Assembly (NCBI GenBank): GCA_044772875.1
Contig: CP173058.1
Location: forward strand, 3,472,001 to 3,536,000
Length of the DNA stretch: 64,000 bases
Source: Morganella morganii_D
Lineage (GTDB): Bacteria > Pseudomonadota > Gammaproteobacteria > Enterobacterales > Enterobacteriaceae
Direction of reading: 5' to 3'
Shown here: positions 47,010 through 55,828 of the stretch, piece by piece
Layout: every line of letters starts with the position of its first letter
Numbering within the stretch: position 1 is the first letter of the stretch
Notes under the pieces: model-generated
What the model was told of the DNA's origin: nothing
The model's database searches: none
Seen by the model: the letters and a program-made list of their open reading frames with translations, nothing else
Position numbers and translations under genes: made by a program

Positions 47010-49610
47010 TTGTATCTTTATATTGAAACACTCAAGCAACGTTTGGATGCAATAAATCAGCTCAGATCAGAGCGCGCGACCATCGGGATGAGTCGTGCGT
47101 TCAAAGACGTGTACAGTCTGTTGCCGGTACTGCTGCATCATCACCATCCGGATATGCCGGGCTATGTGCCGGGTAATGTGCCGCACGGTGTCTGTTTCTG
47201 GGCATCTGATGATGATCAGTCTCACTGGCTGGCAGAGTTTTCCCGTCAGCACGGGGAGTGTCTGCCGTGCAATGCCGGCGGCGAACTGCCGATTACCGGT
47301 ATCTATTCCATGGGCAGCACTTCGTCTGTCGGACAAAGCCATTCTTCTGATCTTGATATCTGGGTCTGTCATCAGTCCTGGCTTGATCACGATGAAAAAC
47401 AGAATCTGCGGCGTAAATGTACACTGATTGAAGAGTGGGCGGCGGCAAAAGGTATTGATGTCACCTTTTTCCTGATTGATGAAAACCGGTTCCGCCATAA
47501 TGCCAGCGGCAGCCTCAACGGTGAGGATTGCGGCTCCACCCAGCACATTTTACTGCTCGATGAATTCTACCGGACCGCTGTGCGGATGGCCGGTAAGCGC
47601 CTGCTGTGGACAATGGTTCCGGCAGAGGAAGAACATCACTATGATGAATATGTTCTCTCCCTTTATGCGCAGGGTGTATTAACCCCGAACGAGTGGCTGG
47701 ATCTGGGCGGGCTGGGCGAGCTGTCTGCGGAAGAGTACTTTGGTGCCAGCCTGTGGCAGCTCTATAAGAGTGTGGATTCCCCTTACAAAGCCGTGATCAA
47801 AAGTTTACTGCTGGAAGCTTACTCGTGGGATTACCCGAACGGGCAGCTTCTGGCGACAGAGTTTAAAAAGCATCTGCATGCCGGTGAGATTGTTCACCAC
47901 GGCCTGGATGCTTATGCCATGATGCTTGACCGTGTCACCCGTTATCTGAAAGCCATTAATGACGAAACCCGTCTTGATCTGATCCGCCGCTGCTTTTACC
48001 TGAAAGTGTGTGAAAAGCCGCCTGCTGATGTCAGCGAACGCGCATCCTGCGGGTGCTGCGGCTGGCGATGTCAGGTGTTATCTGAAATGGTTAAAGGCTG
48101 GGGCTGGTCCCCGGAGCGGCTGGCCGTGCTGGATCGCCGTAATTCCTGGAAAATTGAGCAGGTGCGGGATGCACACAATGAGCTGCTCGACACCATGATG
48201 CAGAGCTATCGCAACCTTATCCGCTTTGCGCGCCGTAATAATCTGAGCGTCAGTGCAAGTCCGCAGGATATCGGTGTGCTGACACGAAAACTGTATGCTG
48301 CCTTTGAGGCACTGCCGGGGAAAGTCACCCTGGTTAATCCGCAGATTTCTCCGGATCTGTCAGAAGAGAATCTGACCTTTATTTATGTCCCGCCGGGCCG
48401 GGCCAACCGCAGCGGCTGGTATCTGTATAATCAGGCGCCGACCATCCGCACCATCATCGGCCATCAGCCGCTGGAATATAACCGTTATCTGAATAAGCTG
48501 GTCTCCTGGACTTACTTCAACGGCCTGCTGACTGACAAAACCCGCGTCTATATTCATAACGGTGAGTCAAACTGTGACGAGCAGAAACTGCATGAACTGG
48601 TGCATGATGTGTCACAGAATTTCCCTATTCGTCTGCCTGCCCCGACACCGCGTGCGTTGTACAGCCCGTGTGAAATCCGTCATCTGGCGATTATTGTCAA
48701 TCTGGAGCAGGATCCGACCGCAGATTTCGCTGAGCGGGTTGTGCATTTTGATATGAGCAAACTGGATGTGTTCAGCTTCGGGCAGGAGCAGAAATGTCTG
48801 GTCGGCAGTATTGATCTGCTGTACCGCAACTCCTGGAATGAAGTGCGTACACTGCATTTCAGCGGCGAACAGTCTGTACTGGAAGCCCTGAAAACTATTC
48901 TCGGCAAGATGCACCAGGACGCCGCACCGCCGTCCGGTGTGGAAATCTTCTGCTACAGCCGCCATCTGCGCGGGCTGATAAGCACCCGTATCCGTCAGTT
49001 GGTTTCTGAATGTATCGAACTGCGTCTGACCACCAACCGTCAGGATCCGGGCTGCTTTAAAGCGCTGCGCCTGGCCGGACAGACCTGGGGGCTGTTCTTT
49101 GAACGCCTCAACGTCTCTGTGCAGAAACTGGAAAATGCGGTTGAATTTTACGGCGCGATTTCCAATAACAAACTGCGCGGGTTTCCGGTGAAAATCAGCA
49201 CGGAAACCGGCCATTTGCCGGATGTGGTGGATGGCTATGCCAGTGAGGGGATTATTCAGTTCTTCTTTGAAAACCGTGATGATAACGGCTTCAATATTTA
49301 TGTACTGGATGAATCAAACCGGGTGGAGATCTATTCCGGATGTGAAGGCAGCAAAGAAGATTTGATCCGGGATGTCAGCCGGTTCTATTCCTCTTCCCAT
49401 GACCGGTTCACTTACGGCTCCAGCTTTATCAATTTCAATCTGCCGCAGTTCTACCAGATCCTGAAAACCGATGGTAAAACACAGGTCACGCCGTTCCACA
49501 GCCCGATGTTTTCCCCGTCTGTCACGGAAGAGCCGCGTGATACGGTGTATTCAGATTTTCATACGGATGTCAGGCCGTTACAGTATCAGGCCGCCGGACA
49601 GCGCAGCTGA
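47010..49610 (+). CDS. cyaA: Class I adenylate cyclase
   Basis: Makes cAMP for CRP-dependent regulation; inner-membrane associated, stimulated by phospho-EIIA(Glc) via the C-terminal regulatory region. 866 residues. The N-terminal nucleotidyltransferase motif GSTSSVG-QS-HSSDLDIW spans about 102-118 with Asp114 and Asp116. The start is TTG at 47010, as in E. coli, where UUG keeps translation low; MYLYIETLKQRLDAINQLR is the family N-terminus. It has CxxC at 84-87 and Cys347, 349, 350, 354, more than I expect in the E. coli enzyme. Convergent with cyaY. Confidence 0.96.
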   Translation: MYLYIETLKQRLDAINQLRSERATIGMSRAFKDVYSLLPVLLHHHHPDMPGYVPGNVPHGVCFWASDDDQSHWLAEFSRQHGECLPCNAGGELPITGIYSMGSTSSVGQSHSSDLDIWVCHQSWLDHDEKQNLRRKCTLIEEWAAAKGIDVTFFLIDENRFRHNASGSLNGEDCGSTQHILLLDEFYRTAVRMAGKRLLWTMVPAEEEHHYDEYVLSLYAQGVLTPNEWLDLGGLGELSAEEYFGASLWQLYKSVDSPYKAVIKSLLLEAYSWDYPNGQLLATEFKKHLHAGEIVHHGLDAYAMMLDRVTRYLKAINDETRLDLIRRCFYLKVCEKPPADVSERASCGCCGWRCQVLSEMVKGWGWSPERLAVLDRRNSWKIEQVRDAHNELLDTMMQSYRNLIRFARRNNLSVSASPQDIGVLTRKLYAAFEALPGKVTLVNPQISPDLSEENLTFIYVPPGRANRSGWYLYNQAPTIRTIIGHQPLEYNRYLNKLVSWTYFNGLLTDKTRVYIHNGESNCDEQKLHELVHDVSQNFPIRLPAPTPRALYSPCEIRHLAIIVNLEQDPTADFAERVVHFDMSKLDVFSFGQEQKCLVGSIDLLYRNSWNEVRTLHFSGEQSVLEALKTILGKMHQDAAPPSGVEIFCYSRHLRGLISTRIRQLVSECIELRLTTNRQDPGCFKALRLAGQTWGLFFERLNVSVQKLENAVEFYGAISNNKLRGFPVKISTETGHLPDVVDGYASEGIIQFFFENRDDNGFNIYVLDESNRVEIYSGCEGSKEDLIRDVSRFYSSSHDRFTYGSSFINFNLPQFYQILKTDGKTQVTPFHSPMFSPSVTEEPRDTVYSDFHTDVRPLQYQAAGQRS

Positions 49611-49648
49611 CATGCGACGGCACAGATTCTGTGCCGTCAGTCTGACAC

Positions 49649-49966
49649 TCAGAAGCTGAACGGTTCGCCGCTTTGCTCACTGATAGCCTGTGCCAGCATG
49701 GCAAACAACCCGCCGCCGCTGCGATCACAAATCCATTTATCTGATTTCAGATCAAAATGATAACCGCCGTTGCGCGCTGCCAGCCAGATTTGATGAAACG
49801 CTTCCTGCTTGTTGATGATAATTTTTGAGCCGTTCTCAAAACTGAGTGTCATCACACCACCATTGGTTTCGCAGTCAATATCCGCATCACCGTCGTAATC
49901 ATCTAATTTTGCTTCAATATCCTGCAACAGCGCATCCGCCGTCTGGTGAAATTCTGTATCGGTCAT
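49649..49966 (-). CDS. cyaY: Iron-sulfur cluster assembly protein CyaY (frataxin)
   Basis: Bacterial frataxin; binds iron and modulates IscS-driven cluster synthesis. 105 residues. The acidic ridge (DIEAKLDDYDGDADIDCE) on the first helix and the core WICDRSGGGLF fit frataxins. ATG at 49966 has AGGA seven bases upstream and aligns with E. coli MNDSEFH; the earlier ATG at 49972 is too close to the ribosome site. Convergent with cyaA, 38 bp apart, and divergent from lptM. Confidence 0.93.
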   Translation of the reverse strand: MTDTEFHQTADALLQDIEAKLDDYDGDADIDCETNGGVMTLSFENGSKIIINKQEAFHQIWLAARNGGYHFDLKSDKWICDRSGGGLFAMLAQAISEQSGEPFSF

Positions 49967-50045
49967 CGTCATTTCCTATTTGCTTTTCGACATCTAACTG
50001 CGATTATAGAGGGTATTGACCGATGATTAACAGGCATGACTGTAA

Positions 50046-50225
50046 ATGAAGAAAAAAATGATTTGTGCTGTATCCGCCGTGATGCTGCTGACCCTGTCCG
50101 GCTGCGGACTGAAAGGCCCGCTTTACTTCCCGCCGGAAGAGCCTGCCGCTGCGAAAAGCGCCTCTGCGGCAGAGCAGTCTGCTGTGCAGACAGACAACGC
50201 TGAGACCGGCAAAACGCAAAAATGA
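50046..50225 (+). CDS. lptM: LPS-assembly lipoprotein LptM (YifL)
   Basis: Short outer-membrane lipoprotein that helps LptD-LptE mature and form correct disulfides in the LPS translocon. The product is 59 residues: positively charged start MKKKM, hydrophobic core, lipobox LSGC with Cys20 as the lipidated residue, then GLKGPLYFPP, the conserved family segment just after the Cys, and an Ala/Gln-rich tail. Below the usual length limit of gene finders. It lies between cyaY and dapF, as in E. coli; no strong ribosome site. Confidence 0.93.
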   Translation: MKKKMICAVSAVMLLTLSGCGLKGPLYFPPEEPAAAKSASAAEQSAVQTDNAETGKTQK

Positions 50226-50269
50226 CCACCGGATAATCCCGGTTACTGAGGCGTAAACAGGATCTGAAC

Positions 50270-51094
50270 ATGCAGTTCACCAAAATGCACGGCCTGGGTA
50301 ATGATTTTATGGTGGTGGACGCCGTCACCCAGAATATCTATTTTTCACCGGAGCTCATCTGCCGTCTGGCAGACCGGCACACCGGCGTCGGCTTTGACCA
50401 GCTGCTGGTGGTGGAAGCGCCCTATGATCCGGAACTGGATTTTCACTACCGCATCTTTAACGCTGACGGCAGTGAAGTGGCACAGTGCGGCAACGGCGCG
50501 CGCTGTTTTGCCCGTTTTGTCCGCCTCAAAGGGCTGACCAATAAACGGGATATCCGTGTCAGCACGCAATCCGGGCGTATGGTACTCAGTATTGCCGATG
50601 ATGATAATGTCCGCGTAAATATGGGCGTTCCGGAGTTCGAACCGGCGCTGGTGCCGTTCCGCGCGGTAAAAGAAGAGAAAACCTATATTATCCGTGCCGC
50701 TGAGCGTACCGTCCTGTGCGGTGTGGTATCTATGGGTAATCCGCACTGTGTTATCCAGGTGGAAAGTACGGAAACGGCGGAAGTTGAGGTTATCGGCCCT
50801 GTCCTGGAGAGCCACGAGCGTTTCCCGGAACGGGCAAATATCGGCTTTATGCAGATCCTGTCGCGTGACCATATCCGTCTGCGGGTGTATGAGCGCGGTG
50901 TTGGTGAAACACAGGCCTGCGGCAGCGGCGCCTGTGCGGCGGTCTCTGTCGGGATCCGCCAGGGGCTGCTGGCAGAGAATGTGCAGGTAGATTTACCCGG
51001 CGGCACCCTGTTTATCAGCTGGGAAGGTGAGGGAAAACCACTGTTTATGACCGGCCCGGCCACGCATGTATATGATGGTGTTATCCATCTTTAA
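50270..51094 (+). CDS. dapF: Diaminopimelate epimerase
   Basis: Interconverts LL- and meso-diaminopimelate, for peptidoglycan and lysine. 274 residues, two mirror-like domains; the two catalytic cysteines are Cys73 in AQCGNGARCFARF and Cys217 in ETQACGSGACAA. ATG 50270 begins MQFTKMHGLGNDF, the standard start. Leads the dapF-yigA-xerC-yigB group. Confidence 0.97.
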   Translation: MQFTKMHGLGNDFMVVDAVTQNIYFSPELICRLADRHTGVGFDQLLVVEAPYDPELDFHYRIFNADGSEVAQCGNGARCFARFVRLKGLTNKRDIRVSTQSGRMVLSIADDDNVRVNMGVPEFEPALVPFRAVKEEKTYIIRAAERTVLCGVVSMGNPHCVIQVESTETAEVEVIGPVLESHERFPERANIGFMQILSRDHIRLRVYERGVGETQACGSGACAAVSVGIRQGLLAENVQVDLPGGTLFISWEGEGKPLFMTGPATHVYDGVIHL

Positions 51095-51118
51095 TCATCA
51101 TAAAGAGGATAAATAGCA

Positions 51119-51829
51119 ATGGACAGTCAACAGGATACGGCCGTATTCGCCCCTTCCGGAGAGCCGGACGAAGCTGCGGTGCTGGCGTATCTGAAAGCGC
51201 ATCCGGATTTTTTCATCCGCAATGCCGCGCAGATCACTGATATGACTATTCCGCATCCGGTAAAAGGTGCGGTATCTCTGGTTGAGTGGCAACTCGGACG
51301 CCAGCGTGAGCGGATAAGCACGCTGACGAATGATCTGATGCAGCTGATGATACAGGCCCGCGAAAACGAACATCTGTTCTCGCGCCTGCTGAAATTGCTG
51401 GCGTCGCTGTCCGCTGCCACTTCTCCGGAAGATTTTTCCGAACGTCTCAACCAGTGGGCGAAAGGGCTGAAACTCAGCCATGCCAAAATACGTCTGTTTA
51501 CCGACAGCTGGCGGCTGGGTGCGCCGTTCCGTCATCAGGATCTGGCCTTATCCCGTGCTCACTTTGAAGCCATCCGTCTTTCCCGTTTCGGGGATCGCAA
51601 TCACTATCTCGGGCAACTGACCGCGCCTGAAATTCAGCTGCTGCTGCCGGACAGCGCGTTTGTCGGCTCGGCGGCGGTGTCGCTGCTGGGCGGGCAGCAT
51701 GACCTCGGTGTGGTGATTTTTGTCAGTCGTGATAAGCAGCACTATCAGAAAGATATGGGTACCGCGCTGCTGGAACAGGTCGCATACTTCCTGCCGCAAT
51801 TGCTGCAACGCTGGGTGGAACTGGCATGA
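51119..51829 (+). CDS. yigA: DUF484 family protein YigA
   Basis: A 236-residue GAF-like DUF484 protein of unknown function, always beside xerC in enterobacteria. Visible: HPDFFIRN near the start, a predicted coiled coil (residues about 60-90), and a C-terminal segment AYFLPQLLQRWVELA. It overlaps xerC by four bases (ATGA), so a linked expression is likely. No catalytic motif is seen. Confidence 0.88.
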   Translation: MDSQQDTAVFAPSGEPDEAAVLAYLKAHPDFFIRNAAQITDMTIPHPVKGAVSLVEWQLGRQRERISTLTNDLMQLMIQARENEHLFSRLLKLLASLSAATSPEDFSERLNQWAKGLKLSHAKIRLFTDSWRLGAPFRHQDLALSRAHFEAIRLSRFGDRNHYLGQLTAPEIQLLLPDSAFVGSAAVSLLGGQHDLGVVIFVSRDKQHYQKDMGTALLEQVAYFLPQLLQRWVELA

Positions 51830-52743
51830 CGGACAGCGCGGCAGGCGACCTGCTGGTCACAGCAGAGCAGTTTCTGCAATATCTGCGGGTGGAGCGCCGG
51901 TTAAGTCCGGTCACTATTACCAATTACCGCCGTCAGCTCACCGCCCTGGCGGAAATGATGGTCAGCAGCAAAATCCGCAGCTGGGCGCAGCTGGAACCGG
52001 CAACGGTGCGTATGCTGGCCGCGAAAAGCCGCCGTAACGGTTTACAGCCCGCAAGCCTGGCGCTGCGTCTTTCCGCCCTGCGCTCATTTCTCGACTGGCA
52101 GGTCAGTAACGGCCTGATGCCCGCTAATCCGGCCAAAGCCGTCAGCGCCCCGAAGCAGGGACGTCACCTGCCGAAAAATATGGATGTGGATGATATTACA
52201 CGGCTGATGGATATCAGTGGTAATGACCCGCTGGCAGTGCGTGATCGTACCATGCTGGAAGTGATGTATGGTGCAGGGTTGCGTTTATCGGAACTGGTCG
52301 GGCTGAATACCGGGGATTTTGACCTGGCCACCGGCGAAGTGCGGGTGCTGGGGAAAGGCAGTAAAGAGCGTAAAGTACCGCTCGGCAAAACAGCAGTGGC
52401 CTGTCTGAAACTCTGGCTGCCGCTGCGTGAACTGTATGACCCTGAGGACCGGGCTGTTTTTATCTCCACCAAAAGTGGTAAGCGGATTTCAGCACGTAAT
52501 GTGCAGAAACGGTTTGAATACCGGGGTCTGCATCAGGGGCTGAACAGCCATCTGAACCCGCATAAGCTGCGTCACTCCTTTGCGACACATATTCTGGAAT
52601 CCAGCGGCGACCTGCGTGCCGTGCAGGAATTGCTGGGGCATGCTAATCTGTCCACCACGCAAATCTATACCCATCTGGATTTTCAGCATCTTGCCAATGT
52701 GTATGATGTTGCACATCCGCGGGCCAAGCGAGGAAAATCGTAA
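51826..52743 (+). CDS. xerC: Tyrosine recombinase XerC
   Basis: With XerD resolves chromosome dimers at dif under FtsK control. 305 residues: N-terminal SAM-like core-binding domain (residues 10-95) and a C-terminal catalytic domain with the RHRH(Y) set: Arg in GAGLRLSELV, HKLRHSFATH, GHANLSTTQIY with catalytic Tyr281. Overlaps yigA by four bases at its start, and shares a base with the yigB start at its end (TAATG). Confidence 0.96.
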   Translation: MTDSAAGDLLVTAEQFLQYLRVERRLSPVTITNYRRQLTALAEMMVSSKIRSWAQLEPATVRMLAAKSRRNGLQPASLALRLSALRSFLDWQVSNGLMPANPAKAVSAPKQGRHLPKNMDVDDITRLMDISGNDPLAVRDRTMLEVMYGAGLRLSELVGLNTGDFDLATGEVRVLGKGSKERKVPLGKTAVACLKLWLPLRELYDPEDRAVFISTKSGKRISARNVQKRFEYRGLHQGLNSHLNPHKLRHSFATHILESSGDLRAVQELLGHANLSTTQIYTHLDFQHLANVYDVAHPRAKRGKS

Positions 52744-53459
52744 TGCGTTTTTACCGCCCCCTTTCGCCTGTCCGGGCCATGACGTTCGACCTTGACGACA
52801 CGCTGTATGACAATCGTCCGGTGATGGATAAAACCGAGGAGGAGGTCATTGCGTTTATCCGTCAGTATGACCCGCGCTTCAGTGAATTACCGGCTGATTA
52901 TATTAATGTGTTTCGTGACCGGATCCGCCGTCAGCAGCCGGAGATTTTTCATGATGTCAGCCGCTGGCGTCTGCTTTCCTGGCGTTCGTTCTTCCTGCAT
53001 TACGGCTACACCGCCGCCCGTGCACAGGCCGGGGCGGATGCGGTCATGGCGCATTTCACGCAGTGGCGCAGTCGTATTGATGTACCGCAGTCCACTCATG
53101 ACACTCTTTCGGCGCTGGCGGCAAAAATTCCGCTGGTGGCGATCACCAACGGAAATATGGAGCCGGAAAAGTGCGGGCTGGCGGATTATTTTGCCTTTAT
53201 TCTCAAGGCCGGTCCTGACGGGCGCGCAAAGCCGTTCTGCGATATGTACCGCACAGCGGCGCAGCGGCTGGCCATCCCGGCAGAGAATATCCTGCATATC
53301 GGTGATAACCTGAATACTGATGTGGAAGGTGCTCTGTGCAGCAGTATGCAGGCCTGCTGGATAAACCTTGACGGCCGTGATGTTTATCACGACCCGGAAA
53401 CCCGCCTGCTGCCGCATATTGAAATTACACAGTTGGATTCTTTAACCGGACTGTTATAA
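52743..53459 (+). CDS. yigB: HAD-family phosphatase YigB (FMN / ribityl-phosphate phosphatase)
   Basis: Haloacid-dehalogenase phosphatase that in E. coli acts on FMN and on the riboflavin intermediate 5-amino-6-(phospho-ribitylamino)uracil. 238 residues. HAD motif I TFDLDDTLYDN (nucleophile Asp), motif II near VAITNGN, a lysine region and the GDNLNTDVEGA motif IV are seen. It follows xerC directly; ATG at 52743. Confidence 0.93.
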   Translation: MRFYRPLSPVRAMTFDLDDTLYDNRPVMDKTEEEVIAFIRQYDPRFSELPADYINVFRDRIRRQQPEIFHDVSRWRLLSWRSFFLHYGYTAARAQAGADAVMAHFTQWRSRIDVPQSTHDTLSALAAKIPLVAITNGNMEPEKCGLADYFAFILKAGPDGRAKPFCDMYRTAAQRLAIPAENILHIGDNLNTDVEGALCSSMQACWINLDGRDVYHDPETRLLPHIEITQLDSLTGLL

Positions 53460-53460
53460 T
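53433..53460 (+). promoter_or_regulatory. uvrD promoter
   Basis: TTGGAT (53433-53438) and a perfect TATAAT (53455-53460) with a 16 bp spacer. The promoter lies within the end of yigB; transcription would begin about 53467, inside the LexA box. Confidence 0.82.
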
Positions 53461-53465
53461 TTTAT

Positions 53466-53481
53466 CTGTATAAAAAACCAG
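53466..53481 (+). promoter_or_regulatory. LexA box of uvrD
   Basis: CTGTATAAAAAACCAG fits CTG-N10-CAG with both outer triplets exact. It covers the predicted start point of the uvrD transcript, so LexA would block initiation and DNA damage would lift it, as at E. coli uvrD. Confidence 0.85.
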
Positions 53482-53483
53482 TT

Positions 53484-53516
53484 CTTCCGGATCCGGCTGT
53501 CCGGAAGTTGCTTTTT
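53484..53516 (+). terminator. Stem-loop in uvrD leader (attenuator / yigB terminator)
   Basis: CTTCCGGA (53484-53491) pairs perfectly with TCCGGAAG (53500-53507), then TTGC and five Ts. It lies after the uvrD start point, so it is a terminator for yigB readthrough and an attenuator-like element for uvrD, matching the arrangement described in E. coli. Confidence 0.75.
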
Positions 53517-53553
53517 CTTTCGCGGCGCTGCCGCACAACCACTGATGGAAATT

Positions 53554-55716
53554 ATGGACGTCTCTTATCTGCTTGAAAGCCTTAATGATAAACAGCGCGA
53601 AGCGGTGGCGGCTCCCCGCTCAAACATGCTGGTGCTGGCGGGTGCCGGTTCCGGAAAAACCCGGGTGCTGGTGCATCGTATCGCCTGGCTGCTGGCAGTG
53701 GAGAATGCCTCTCCGTTTTCCGTGATGTCAGTGACCTTTACCAACAAAGCGGCGGCGGAAATGCGCCACCGTATTGAAGAACTGATCGGCACCAGCGAGG
53801 GCGGGATGTGGATCGGGACTTTCCACGGACTGGCACACCGCCTGCTGCGGGCGCACCACCTTGATGCCGGGCTGCCGCAGGATTTTCAGATCCTCGACAG
53901 CGAAGATCAGATCCGACTGATCCGCCGTCTTATCAAAGCCATGAATCTCGATGAAAAACAGTGGCCGGCCAAACAGGGCTGCTGGTATATCAACGGTAAA
54001 AAAGATGAGGGGCTGCGGCCTCAGCATGTTGAAAGCTACGGTAACCCGGTGGAAGCCACCTGGCTGCGGATCTACCGGGCCTATCAGGAAGCCTGTGACC
54101 GCGCGGGACTGGTGGATTTTGCCGAACTGCTGCTGCGCGCACATGAGCTGTGGCTCAACAAACCGGCGATTTTACAGCACTACCGCGACCGTTTTACCAA
54201 TATCCTCGTGGACGAATTCCAGGACACCAACAGCATCCAGTATGCCTGGGTGCGCATGCTGGCGGGCGATACCGGCAAAGTGATGATTGTCGGTGATGAT
54301 GACCAGTCTATCTACGGCTGGCGCGGGGCGCAGGTGGAAAACATCCAGCGCTTCCTGAAAGATTTCCCGGGGGCGACCACCATCCGCCTTGAACAAAATT
54401 ACCGTTCCACAAACAATATTCTGAAAGCGGCGAACGCCCTGATTTCCCACAACAGTGACCGGCTGGGGAAAAATCTCTGGACGGACGGCGAGGATGGCGA
54501 ACCTATCTCCCTGTATTGTGCCTTTAATGATCTGGATGAGGCGCGTTATGTGGTCGGGCGCATCAAACAGTGGCATGAGAACGGTGGTGCTCTGGCGGAC
54601 TGTGCCATTCTCTACCGCAGCAACGCCCAGTCCCGTTTACAGGAAGAAGCGCTGTTACAGGCCGCACTGCCGTACCGTATTTATGGTGGCCAGCGATTCT
54701 TCGAGCGCCAGGAAATCAAAGACGCTCTGGCTTATCTGCGTCTGATTTCAAACCGTCATGATGACGCGGCATTTGAGCGTGTGGTGAATACCCCGACCCG
54801 CGGAATCGGCGATCGTACCCTGGATGTGGTGCGTCAGACTGCCCGTGAGCGGGAACTGACGCTCTGGGAAAGCTGCGGTGTGCTGCTGGAAGAGCGGGCA
54901 CTTGCGGGACGTGCTGCCTCCGCGCTGGGGCGTTTTCTCGAACTGATCAATCTGCTGGCGCAGGAAACAGACGGTCTGCCGCTGCATGTACAGACTGACC
55001 GCGTGATCCGCGATTCCGGTCTGCGGGCGCACTATGAGCAGGAAAAAGGTGAAAAAGCCCAGGCGCGGATTGAGAACTTAGAGGAACTGGTTACCGCAAC
55101 TAACCAGTTCAGTTATCAGGATGCCGACGAAGGGCTGACACCGTTACAGGCATTTCTGTCCCATGCTGCGCTGGAATCCGGCGAAGGCCAGGCGGACAGA
55201 TATCAGGATGCTGTCCAGCTGATGACACTGCACTCCGCCAAAGGGCTGGAATTCCCCCAGGTCTTTATCGTCGGGGTGGAAGAGGGCATGTTCCCGGGTA
55301 TGATGTCAATGGAGGAGAGCGGACGCCTGGAAGAGGAACGGCGGCTGGCTTATGTCGGTGTGACCCGTGCCATGCAGAAGCTGACCCTGACCTATGCCGA
55401 AACCCGCCGTCTCTACGGCAAAGAAGTGTATCACCGGCCATCCCGTTTTATCGGCGAATTGCCGCCGGAGTGTGTGGAGGAGGTGCGTCTGCGCGCCACT
55501 GTGTCCCGTCCGGTCAACCACCAGCGGCTCGGCACACCGATCACCGCCAATGACAGCGGCTATACCCTCGGGCAGCGTGTCCGTCACCCGAAATTCGGCG
55601 AGGGCACCATCATCAATATGGAAGGCAACGGCGAGCATACCCGCTTACAGATAGCCTTTCAGGGCGAAGGGATCAAATGGCTGGTGGCCTCCTACGCCAA
55701 ACTGGAAAAACCCTGA
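53554..55716 (+). CDS. uvrD: DNA helicase II (UvrD)
   Basis: 3'-5' superfamily 1A helicase for nucleotide-excision and mismatch repair. 720 residues, the E. coli length. Walker A AGAGSGKT at 29-36, VTFTNKAA, VDEFQDTN, GDDDQSIYGWRGA, LMTLHSAKGLEFP, VGVTRA and the C-terminal Tudor-like segment (GQRVRHPKFGEGTI) are intact. ATG at 53554 with GGAA upstream fits better than 53545. Not to be confused with the related rep at 20516. Confidence 0.97.
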   Translation: MDVSYLLESLNDKQREAVAAPRSNMLVLAGAGSGKTRVLVHRIAWLLAVENASPFSVMSVTFTNKAAAEMRHRIEELIGTSEGGMWIGTFHGLAHRLLRAHHLDAGLPQDFQILDSEDQIRLIRRLIKAMNLDEKQWPAKQGCWYINGKKDEGLRPQHVESYGNPVEATWLRIYRAYQEACDRAGLVDFAELLLRAHELWLNKPAILQHYRDRFTNILVDEFQDTNSIQYAWVRMLAGDTGKVMIVGDDDQSIYGWRGAQVENIQRFLKDFPGATTIRLEQNYRSTNNILKAANALISHNSDRLGKNLWTDGEDGEPISLYCAFNDLDEARYVVGRIKQWHENGGALADCAILYRSNAQSRLQEEALLQAALPYRIYGGQRFFERQEIKDALAYLRLISNRHDDAAFERVVNTPTRGIGDRTLDVVRQTARERELTLWESCGVLLEERALAGRAASALGRFLELINLLAQETDGLPLHVQTDRVIRDSGLRAHYEQEKGEKAQARIENLEELVTATNQFSYQDADEGLTPLQAFLSHAALESGEGQADRYQDAVQLMTLHSAKGLEFPQVFIVGVEEGMFPGMMSMEESGRLEEERRLAYVGVTRAMQKLTLTYAETRRLYGKEVYHRPSRFIGELPPECVEEVRLRATVSRPVNHQRLGTPITANDSGYTLGQRVRHPKFGEGTIINMEGNGEHTRLQIAFQGEGIKWLVASYAKLEKP

Positions 55717-55754
55717 TCTCCCGCAGAGTAAGGTGTTAGTCGGAGAATAACCGG

Positions 55755-55783
55755 TTGACACCCTTTTTCATCTGCGCATAACA
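55755..55783 (+). promoter_or_regulatory. Putative corA promoter
   Basis: Perfect TTGACA at 55755-55760, with CATAAC or ATAACA at 55777-55783 as a poor -10 (spacer 16 or 17 bp). A short leader of 40 bases would follow; no corL leader peptide is seen. Confidence 0.55.
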
Positions 55784-55828
55784 TGCGCACACTTTTTCTT
55801 TTCCTTTCGTTTCCGGAGGCCGCACACC

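Noticed and set aside
48612..49214. 200-codon minus-strand frame opposite cyaA
   Set aside because: Shadow of a conserved coding frame.
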